Below, piece after piece: positions 6,100 to 11,624 of a stretch of DNA of 11,624 bases. Made by a program: the position numbers and the translations under genes. The notes beneath the pieces were generated by a model. That model did no database searches. It saw only the letters and a list, made by a program, of their open reading frames with translations, and was not told the DNA's origin. The DNA is from Pseudomonadota bacterium (GTDB lineage: Bacteria; Pseudomonadota; Zetaproteobacteria; Mariprofundales; Mariprofundaceae), in assembly GCA_002401635.1 (NCBI GenBank), contig NVTQ01000004.1:31584-43207 (forward strand). The letters are read 5' to 3'. Each line of letters begins with the position of its first letter. Position 1 is the first letter of the stretch.

Positions 6100-6279
6100 G
6101 GAACCTCTAAATAAATTTGGATGAAATATATTGTGATTTAGTGCATTCAAAATCACCCAAAGCAGGCGCTTTTAGGCGAGGCGTGAGTTGCATGGAATAG
6201 CAATCCTATTGCTTACTCACAAAGTAGAGTTAGGTACTCTGGACGCAAGGTACGAACTCATGACTTGTTCAGAGGCTCC
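6100..6279. mobile_element. MITE-like element, about 180 bp, with imperfect terminal inverted repeats
   Basis: The left end GGAACCTCTAAATAAAT (6100-6116) and the complement of the right end, GGAGCCTCTGAACAAGT (6279-6263), agree at 13 of 17 positions. The interior is strongly structured: GTGAGT (6183-6188) pairs with ACTCAC (6215-6220) around a perfect AGCAAT-cct-ATTGCT hairpin (6199-6213), and AGAGT/ACTCT (6226-6240) forms a second hairpin. There is no transposase and no evident target duplication, so it looks like an old non-autonomous element. Which IS family would mobilise it cannot be settled here. Confidence 0.55.
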
Positions 6280-6308
6280 TGACATCTGCGATGCAAAGAT
6301 CGCGACTA

Positions 6309-6461
6309 TTAGCCTGGATTATTCATGAATACTGCTGCGCCCTCGCTAGCCCCTTTATCCACAACAACTTTTTCCTCCATCGCCCGTAAGCAGTGGCTAT
6401 GAGCTCCTTCGGAAAAATTCATTGCAAACAAAGATTCTGCGCGATTATCACACCGATTCAT
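6309..6461 (-). CDS. Short open frame spanning the MITE (50 codons), doubtful gene
   Basis: A minus-strand frame starts at the ATG inside one inverted repeat (6461) and ends at a TAA formed by the target-duplication edge and the other end (6311-6309). It encodes 50 residues, with an internal alternative ATG at 6422 (37 residues). That ATG is in turn followed by an AAGGAG stretch that would serve a later internal ATG near 6384. The repeat encodes a P-G-L-F-M-N entry and an F-M-N-N-P-G exit. No domain is recognised. It may be a passive open frame or a remnant of a transposase end. Confidence 0.2.
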   Translation of the reverse strand: MNRCDNRAESLFAMNFSEGAHSHCLRAMEEKVVVDKGASEGAAVFMNNPG

Positions 6462-6477
6462 GAATAATCCAGGTTAG
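6309..6477. mobile_element. MITE with perfect 18-bp inverted repeats and TTAG target duplication
   Basis: CCTGGATTATTCATGAAT (6313-6330) is exactly complementary to ATTCATGAATAATCCAGG (6456-6473), enclosing a 161-bp element. The 4-bp direct repeat TTAG flanks it (6309-6312 and 6474-6477), a footprint of transposition. The CCT-beginning ends and 4-bp duplication resemble IS1380-family ends, but I could not compare with a reference. No transposase is encoded. The right end lies 51 bp upstream of the response-regulator start, so the insertion probably sits in or replaced part of its promoter. The interior is open in one minus-strand frame from end to end. Confidence 0.85.
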
Positions 6478-6524
6478 GTTGAAAACCATTTGTTCTTACT
6501 GAAAGATTACAGCACAATAGGCTC

Positions 6525-7205
6525 ATGCGAATTTTATTGGTAGAAGATGATGAAAAACAGGCGCAATTTATTCGATATGGACTCGAACAGGAAGGTATAT
6601 ATGTTGATCATGCTGCCGATGGCGAGTGCGCTCTTGACCTAATCAGCTCAGCAGCACCGTACGATCTGTTTATTTTCGATCTTATGTTGCCACACATGGA
6701 TGGTCTATCACTTATTCACGCCGTGCGCTCTAAAGGTATCACCACACCGATTCTGGTGCTTAGTGCGCGCAATTCGGTGGATGATCGGGTGCAGGGGCTG
6801 CAGGTCGGTGGCGACGACTACTTGGTCAAACCATTTGCATTTTCAGAGCTTATAGCGCGGCTTGACGCTTTGCATCGGCGAGCTACTGGGCTGGCTGAAC
6901 CTGCCCGATTAAACGTGGCAGATTTATCTATGGATTTGCAACGGCACAACGCATTCCGCAATAACAAAGCTATTGATCTACAACCAAAAGAATATGTTCT
7001 GCTGGAATATCTGATGCGCAATACTGGTCGTGTGGTGTCCAAAATTATGATTATGGAGCATGTCTGGAATTATAATTTTGATCCGCAAACCAATGTTGTT
7101 GAATCACGAGTTTCCAGATTGCGCGAAAAGGTAGACCGCCCCTTTGAGCACCCCCTGATTCATACGGTTCGAGGGGTTGGTTATGTGTTGGAATCACGAG
7201 CATAG
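6525..7205 (+). CDS. OmpR/PhoB-family response regulator
   Basis: A 226-residue DNA-binding response regulator that receives phosphate from the kinase encoded immediately after it. The receiver domain (1-118) has the acidic pair D8/D9 after the opening RILLVE, phospho-acceptor D52 in FDLMLP, S80 and K102 (LVKPF). The winged-helix domain (about 128-224) ends in the typical VRGVGYVL. The overall look is close to the CusR/CopR heavy-metal group and to QseB-like regulators, but the signal cannot be assigned. Only a weak ribosome-binding site is visible. A TTGAAA at 6479-6484 with a poor AAAGAT at 6502-6507 could be a promoter; a MITE ends just upstream. The stop codon is directly followed by the kinase ATG. 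Confidence 0.93.
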   Translation: MRILLVEDDEKQAQFIRYGLEQEGIYVDHAADGECALDLISSAAPYDLFIFDLMLPHMDGLSLIHAVRSKGITTPILVLSARNSVDDRVQGLQVGGDDYLVKPFAFSELIARLDALHRRATGLAEPARLNVADLSMDLQRHNAFRNNKAIDLQPKEYVLLEYLMRNTGRVVSKIMIMEHVWNYNFDPQTNVVESRVSRLREKVDRPFEHPLIHTVRGVGYVLESRA

Positions 7206-8585
7206 ATGTTTAAAACCCTTCGATTCAGATTAACCCTGTGGCATGCCATTGTATTTGGATGTGTGACATTGGGTATTTTCGCTTTTGCCTACATGGCTGT
7301 ATCCAATCAGCTACTGAAGTCTCTTCGAGATGATTTGCAGGATACGGCACTTGAATTTTCAGGTTTATATCGCATCGGCGATATCAAAGCCCTACAAGCT
7401 GAAATCAATAGAAAGAACATATCGCACGGCAATGAGCTATTCTATGTCCAGCTTATAAATGCTAAAAATAAAACCATCATACAATCGCGACCAAAGGCGT
7501 GGACGCTGGACTTGCCCAAGCCTGATACGACAATTTCGGGTATACAATGGTTTGAAGCGGCAATCAATCAACAGGGCGAACGGGCAACCCTTATCGTGAT
7601 TCCCACATACGATCATGGTTGGATTCAGGTCGGATTATCACGGCGTGCGAATGAAGCGCAGCTAAAACATATCTGGGACAACTTTGGCTGGGCGCTGATT
7701 ATCATTATTTTGGCAGGTATTATGACTGGATGGTGGCAGGTAAGCCGGGCACTGGCAGACGTAGAACGGGTACGCCGTATCGCTATCGGTATTGGTGAAG
7801 GCGATTTTAATCAGCGTCTTACTCTGGAAGGGCATGGGCAAGAACTGGTCGATCTTGCCGATACGTTTAATGTCATGCTCGATAAGATCCAGCAGTTACT
7901 GGGGAAAATGCGCGATGTGAGCGATAACATTGCCCATGATTTACGCACTCCCGTTACACGCCTTCGAGGCATGGCCGAAGCTGCTCTCATGAGTAAAACT
8001 AGCAATCATTGCGAAAATCAGGAGGTGCTAGCTGAGATCATCAACGAGTGCGATCGGCTCACAGGTATGATAAACACCATGTTGGAAATTGCACAATCAG
8101 ATTCTGGCGCACTGCGACTGGAACGTAAACCTGTAGATATGGCTGCACTACTGCATGAGGTCTGCGACCTTTTTTCACCCGTTGCCGAAGATGCAGGCAT
8201 TGATTTGAAACTTGAATTGAATGCTACTCACCTAGTGGTAATGGGTGACCAATCACGGCTACAGCGACTCATGGCCAATTTGGTGGATAATGCGATTAAG
8301 TTTTCACCAGAAGGTAGCCGCATCAGGCTTGCCGCCTGTAAGGAAGGTGAAAGTATTTGTCTGTTTGTCATCGATAGTGGCATGGGCATACCAGAGGAAG
8401 ATATGCCCCATATTTTTGACCGTTTTTATCGATCCGACCGCAGCCGAACCACGCTCGGAAATGGCTTGGGGCTATCGTATGTAAAAAGCATTGTCACAGC
8501 CCACGGTGGTGACATTCAGATTCAAAGTCAGTTAGGAAGTAGTACGTCGGTACGCATAACACTTCCAGCATCTACAAAGCTTTAA
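7206..8585 (+). CDS. Membrane sensor histidine kinase
   Basis: A 459-residue inner-membrane kinase, partner of the response regulator whose stop codon it abuts with no gap. Segments in order: first membrane helix (about 13-33), periplasmic sensor region (about 34-158), second membrane helix (about 161-178), HAMP linker (about 179-232), and dimerisation/phosphotransfer domain with phospho-acceptor H244 in AHDLRTP. The ATPase domain has an N box near NLVDNAIKF (358-366), a G1 box DSGMGI (390-395), an F box FDRFYR and a G2 box GNGLGLS (418-424). All catalytic motifs are intact. The sensor domain shows no cysteine or histidine cluster that would point to a metal ligand, and the stimulus is unknown. 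Confidence 0.93.
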   Translation: MFKTLRFRLTLWHAIVFGCVTLGIFAFAYMAVSNQLLKSLRDDLQDTALEFSGLYRIGDIKALQAEINRKNISHGNELFYVQLINAKNKTIIQSRPKAWTLDLPKPDTTISGIQWFEAAINQQGERATLIVIPTYDHGWIQVGLSRRANEAQLKHIWDNFGWALIIIILAGIMTGWWQVSRALADVERVRRIAIGIGEGDFNQRLTLEGHGQELVDLADTFNVMLDKIQQLLGKMRDVSDNIAHDLRTPVTRLRGMAEAALMSKTSNHCENQEVLAEIINECDRLTGMINTMLEIAQSDSGALRLERKPVDMAALLHEVCDLFSPVAEDAGIDLKLELNATHLVVMGDQSRLQRLMANLVDNAIKFSPEGSRIRLAACKEGESICLFVIDSGMGIPEEDMPHIFDRFYRSDRSRTTLGNGLGLSYVKSIVTAHGGDIQIQSQLGSSTSVRITLPASTKL

Positions 8586-8804
8586 ACCACCTACCCCTTC
8601 GACATTTACCCTAAAATTTTGTATAAACAACTCACGTCATTATTCATAATTTCTATTGCGCCCTTTTGTCCGTAGCGATTCAATAAATAGTTCAGCTTAG
8701 AAACATGACCAAATGGTATACTTTCCTTAAGTCGGCATTCACCTCAATCGTTTACATTATGTACTTGATATAAGAGTTCCTACTCATGAAGCAAGGAGGC
8801 ATAT
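8586..8804. other. Intergenic region between the kinase and the DUF1269-like gene
   Basis: This 219-bp AT-rich gap has no open gene and no clear terminator hairpin after the kinase. A GATATAAG near 8767-8774 is a possible -10, without a good -35. A strong AAGGAGG at about 8792-8798 serves the next gene. A separate promoter for the downstream gene is likely but not pinned down. Confidence 0.4.
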
Positions 8805-9341
8805 ATGAACAAACATACTAACAAATTTGTAGGTGCTGTATTCGCCAACGCTGACGATGCTCATACCGCTGTCGAAGAGATGATTCATCATAATTTTGTT
8901 ATGGATCAGGTTTCCATTCTGCATAGAGCAGGCGGGATGGGCGATGATTTTCTCGGTATCGCCTATAGCGATGAAAAAGAGCGTTTCAGAGTCTGGGGCA
9001 CCCATGGTGCACTTTGGGGTTCAATCGGTGGATTGATGGCTAGTGCAGCTGGGCTTCTGTTATTGCCTGGTATTGGTCCTGTATTTATTGCAGGTCCATT
9101 GATTGATGCCATTGCTGGCGCAGCAGTTGGCGCTGGAATTATGACCACAGGAGCCGCTGCAACCCACCTGACCATTGCCATGCGCCGCATCGGTATTCCT
9201 GCAGACAAATTAGAAGTCCTTCATCAGGCAATCATGGATGGTGATACGGTGCTCCTAATGCATTGCGGATTCGACGATCCAGAAATCTGGCGGCAGCGTC
9301 TAAGCTGGAAAGGTGCCAATCCTATTTTTGTTATGCCATGA
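8805..9341 (+). CDS. DUF1269 / general-stress-protein-17M-like glycine-rich membrane protein
   Basis: A 178-residue protein of unknown function. Residues 1-60 form an alpha/beta region with FVGAVFANADDAHTAVEEM, similar to the start of general stress protein 17M and DUF1269 proteins. Residues 67-122 form a Gly/Ala-rich hydrophobic stretch (GALWGSIGGLMASAAG, then GPVFIAGPLIDAIAGAAVGAG), suggesting two closely packed membrane helices or a glycine zipper. Residues 128-156 return to an alpha/beta pattern (IPADKLEVLHQAI, DGDTVLLMHC). The AAGGAGG ribosome-binding site is near perfect, so strong expression is likely. It lies between the two-component pair and the MarC operon and could be a target of the former; that is a guess from position. 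Confidence 0.75.
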   Translation: MNKHTNKFVGAVFANADDAHTAVEEMIHHNFVMDQVSILHRAGGMGDDFLGIAYSDEKERFRVWGTHGALWGSIGGLMASAAGLLLLPGIGPVFIAGPLIDAIAGAAVGAGIMTTGAAATHLTIAMRRIGIPADKLEVLHQAIMDGDTVLLMHCGFDDPEIWRQRLSWKGANPIFVMP

Positions 9342-9450
9342 TGGTTCTTACATGTTCGACATGTGGAAGTGATAAGCAGGGTACACTAAAGTAGTATTGA
9401 GTCTGTTAATCCAGTCCACTGCCTAACTGAATCGAAAAAAGGAGAGTTTC

Positions 9451-10071
9451 ATGTCATTTATGCTTATATTGGTCGGCTTGCTCGCAGTCGTAAACCCATT
9501 GGGCGCATTACCGATTTTCTTATCCATGACAAATAAAAACGATCCAGAAGCAGATAATCGAACCATAAAACGTGCTGTGCTAGCTGTCGCTTTGATTTTA
9601 TTGATCTCCGCATGGGCAGGCGAATCTTTATTGGGCTTCTTTGGCATTACCATCAACGCATTCAGAACTGCTGGCGGGCTATTAATTCTATTGATGGGTA
9701 TTGCCATGTTACACGGCAAACAAAGTCATGTTCAACACCATCCCAGTGAAGCTGAATCAGTCAATGAGAAAGAGGATATTTCAGTCGTTCCACTGGCAAT
9801 TCCTTTGATGGCAGGACCTGGTGCAATCAGCCTTGTAATTCTTGATGCTAATAAAATACACAGCTGGCAGGGAGAGTTAAAACTAGCACTTGCCATCGTA
9901 TCTGTTGCCGCGATTGCTTGGCTGGTATTGATGATTGCAGAAAAGATGCGTGATAAGCTTGGCATCATTGGTTTGAATATTGTAACACGCATTATGGGGC
10001 TTATTCTTGCAGCCATTGGTGTCCAGTTCATCGCTGATGGTATCACCCATTTACTTCCAGGGCTGGCATGA
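9451..10071 (+). CDS. MarC-family integral membrane protein
   Basis: A 206-residue inner-membrane protein of the MarC (UPF0056/NAAT) family, whose molecular role in bacteria is poorly defined. Family marks are the VNPLGALPIF entrance motif (14-23), an FRTAGGLLILLMGI helix (71-84), AIPLMAGPGAIS (116-127), and the last helix NIVTRIMGLILAAIGVQF (176-193). About six membrane helices are evident, with a polar loop rich in His/Glu at 90-110. The ATG follows a good AAAGGAGAG. The downstream protease gene begins 22 bases after its stop, so the two probably share a transcript. The name comes from the mar locus of enterobacteria but does not imply drug resistance here. Confidence 0.9.
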   Translation: MSFMLILVGLLAVVNPLGALPIFLSMTNKNDPEADNRTIKRAVLAVALILLISAWAGESLLGFFGITINAFRTAGGLLILLMGIAMLHGKQSHVQHHPSEAESVNEKEDISVVPLAIPLMAGPGAISLVILDANKIHSWQGELKLALAIVSVAAIAWLVLMIAEKMRDKLGIIGLNIVTRIMGLILAAIGVQFIADGITHLLPGLA

Positions 10072-10093
10072 AGAAAGAATTGAGATACCCAAA

Positions 10094-10747
10094 ATGAATA
10101 TCGATGCGATTATTCAAGAGATCAGTATATGGGCGATTCCTGTTCTACTAGCCATTGTTTTGCATGAGGTTGCACATGGTTGGGTTGCATACAAATTGGG
10201 TGATGACACAGCTTACTGGCTTGGAAGACTAACACTCAACCCAATAAAGCATATCGATCCCATCGGCACCATCCTGATTCCCGTAACCTTGTTGGTAATA
10301 GGATCACCCTTTCTGTTTGGTTATGCCAAGCCCGTGCCAATTAATTTTCATAAGCTACGCAACCCCTCACGCGATATGGTTTGGGTAGCACTGGCAGGAC
10401 CTTTGACCAACCTGTTGCTAGCACTACTCTCTGTTATCATACTTTTTGTGGCGGTGCATCTATTATCGTCTTGGATGTGGTTTTCCGAGCCACTAGCTTT
10501 AATGTGCAAGGCTTCTATAATTATTAATATGGTATTGTGTATATTTAACCTGATTCCATTACCGCCTTTGGATGGCGGTCGCGTAGCTGTTGGGCTACTG
10601 CCAAACCCTTTATCTTATCAGCTTGCTCGATTGGAACCATTCGGTTTTATGATTATTATTTTATTACTGATCTCTGGCATCCTTCAAACCATTATTGGAC
10701 CGCTGGTGATGGGCAGCGCCAATGGACTCATCAATCTGGCTTTATGA
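10094..10747 (+). CDS. Site-2-type membrane metalloprotease (M50 family), compact form
   Basis: An intramembrane zinc protease of 217 residues. The zinc-binding HEVAH (24-28) lies in the first hydrophobic segment and the third ligand is D160 in the NLIPLPPLDGGR motif (152-163), the pair that defines the M50 family. There are about five or six membrane segments and no PDZ or CBS domain, so it belongs to the small group-III-like site-2 proteases rather than the RseP type. A longer frame exists upstream, but its extra 29 residues overlap the MarC end and lack family character; I start at MNIDAI (10094). The ribosome-binding site is weak. Its ATGA stop overlaps the start of the cytochrome gene. 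The substrate is unknown. Confidence 0.9.
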   Translation: MNIDAIIQEISIWAIPVLLAIVLHEVAHGWVAYKLGDDTAYWLGRLTLNPIKHIDPIGTILIPVTLLVIGSPFLFGYAKPVPINFHKLRNPSRDMVWVALAGPLTNLLLALLSVIILFVAVHLLSSWMWFSEPLALMCKASIIINMVLCIFNLIPLPPLDGGRVAVGLLPNPLSYQLARLEPFGFMIIILLLISGILQTIIGPLVMGSANGLINLAL

Positions 10748-11624
10748 CTACAAAATTGAACTCCAAGAAAATCGGCGTTGTTGCCCTTGCTGTGTCTCTT
10801 GTATGCATAGGCTGGGTCAATAGTGATTTGGCGGCAGAAAATACAATTGCCGCCAGCAACTCACCCTATCCCCCACTTCATCTAACCTCATCGACACACA
10901 CTCAGGCACAAATCAAACGCGGCGAATATATGGTCAAAATGGCTGATTGTTTTACGTGCCACACCAATGAAGCTGAGGGTGGTAAGGCATTTGCTGGCGG
11001 CTTAAAAATAAAGACCCCTTTTGGTTCCTTATATGCTCCGAATATTACACCCGATAAAGAAACGGGCATTGGCAGTTGGAGTGATGAACAGTTTTTACAA
11101 GCTGTCCGCCAGGGTATCGCGCCAAATGGTTCATATTATTACCCCGTTTTTCCCTATAATTATTTCAATAAAATGAGCCAACAGGATGTACTCGATATCA
11201 AAGCTTATCTGGATGCCATTCCCGCCGTTAAGCAGGCCAACCACGCGCAAGAAATGCAATGGCCCTTTAATTATCGTTTCCTTCAATGGGGTTGGCGGCT
11301 GTTGTTTTTTGATTTTAGCGCCGGCGAGTTCAAGCCGCATAGCAGTCACTCGGAAGTTTGGAACAGGGGCGCATTCATTGTCGAAGGACCAGGGCACTGT
11401 GCTTTATGCCACAGCCGACTAAATTATTTTGGTGTCCCCCAAAAAAAACACTACCTCGCAGGTGCTTTTATCGAAGACTATTACGCGCCAAATATTACAT
11501 CACAAGGTCTGAATCGTTTGGCAGCTACAGAAGTAGCAGATATTTTTCTGCATAATGAAATGCCGACACATGCCGAGTTGGGTGGCCCAATGAAAGACGT
11601 TGAACATAACAGCCTGCGCTTTCT
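10744..11624 (+). CDS. Diheme c-type cytochrome, partial (C-terminus off the right edge)
   Basis: A secreted or membrane-anchored electron carrier. 293 codons are visible, open to the window end. A hydrophobic segment at about 9-25 (VVALAVSLVCIGW) acts as signal peptide or anchor. Heme sites are C69-F-T-C72-H73 and C219-A-L-C222-H223. Between them lie LYAPNITPD (97-104), WSDEQF and a DVLDIKAYL helix; Met144 in the FNKMS stretch is a plausible axial ligand of heme 1. A second YYAPNIT block (247-252) shows that two similar cytochrome domains follow each other. This resembles the cytochrome subunits of membrane dehydrogenases of the alcohol/gluconate type. The ATG overlaps the protease stop by four bases (ATGA), implying translational coupling. 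A partner dehydrogenase, if any, would lie beyond the window. Confidence 0.9.
   Translation, partial: MTTKLNSKKIGVVALAVSLVCIGWVNSDLAAENTIAASNSPYPPLHLTSSTHTQAQIKRGEYMVKMADCFTCHTNEAEGGKAFAGGLKIKTPFGSLYAPNITPDKETGIGSWSDEQFLQAVRQGIAPNGSYYYPVFPYNYFNKMSQQDVLDIKAYLDAIPAVKQANHAQEMQWPFNYRFLQWGWRLLFFDFSAGEFKPHSSHSEVWNRGAFIVEGPGHCALCHSRLNYFGVPQKKHYLAGAFIEDYYAPNITSQGLNRLAATEVADIFLHNEMPTHAELGGPMKDVEHNSLRF

Noticed and set aside
6094..6102. Target-site duplication for the 180-bp MITE-like element
   Set aside because: The flanks (TATAG on the left, TGACA on the right) do not match.
9350..9364. Hairpin ACATGT-TCG-ACATGT after the DUF1269-like gene as terminator
   Set aside because: The stem is short and no T-run follows; ACATGT is itself a palindrome, so the match is less telling.
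10007..10093. Longer N-terminus for the M50 protease, overlapping MarC
   Set aside because: The added residues have no family character and come from the MarC coding region out of frame; the ATG at 10094 begins the conserved part.

Overview
The window looks like a moderate-GC, Gram-negative proteobacterium. The signs are a periplasmic-type two-component sensor, a MarC-family inner-membrane protein and a diheme c-type cytochrome. A precise lineage cannot be read from sequence alone. No tRNA, rRNA, CRISPR array or complete insertion sequence is present.

Left half (minus strand, 1-5955). This is one long sulfur-assimilation operon transcribed right to left. It starts at a likely promoter near 5928-5955. 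Next comes a well-formed SAM-I (S-box) riboswitch at 5770-5907 and an intrinsic terminator at 5697-5726. Six genes follow: a threonine-synthase-like PLP enzyme, a ThiS/MoaD-like sulfur carrier ending in Gly-Gly-Lys, a stand-alone NIL domain protein, cysteine synthase CysK, a MoeB/ThiF-type E1-like activating enzyme, and a siroheme nitrite/sulfite reductase that runs off the left edge. Taken together the set reads as a protein-thiocarboxylate route. The reductase would make sulfide, the E1-like enzyme would load sulfur on the carrier tail, and PLP enzymes would transfer it to an amino-acid acceptor. Control by a SAM riboswitch, with the threonine-synthase-like gene first, suggests the main product is homocysteine/methionine, possibly with cysteine as well. 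Four of the five gene junctions in this operon contain palindromic repeat elements of two architectural types.

Centre (5956-6524). No long gene is present. The region holds an 11-bp tandem repeat, a degenerate MITE-like element of about 180 bp (6100-6279), and a clean 161-bp MITE-like element (6313-6473). The clean one has perfect 18-bp terminal inverted repeats, a TTAG target duplication, and one reading frame open from end to end on the minus strand. It ends about 50 bp upstream of the next gene.

Right half (plus strand, 6525-11624). An OmpR-type response regulator and its histidine kinase abut each other. A DUF1269-like glycine-rich membrane protein with a strong ribosome-binding site follows. 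The last group is compact: a MarC-family membrane protein, a compact site-2 protease (M50) and a diheme cytochrome c that runs off the right edge. The protease and cytochrome genes overlap by ATGA.
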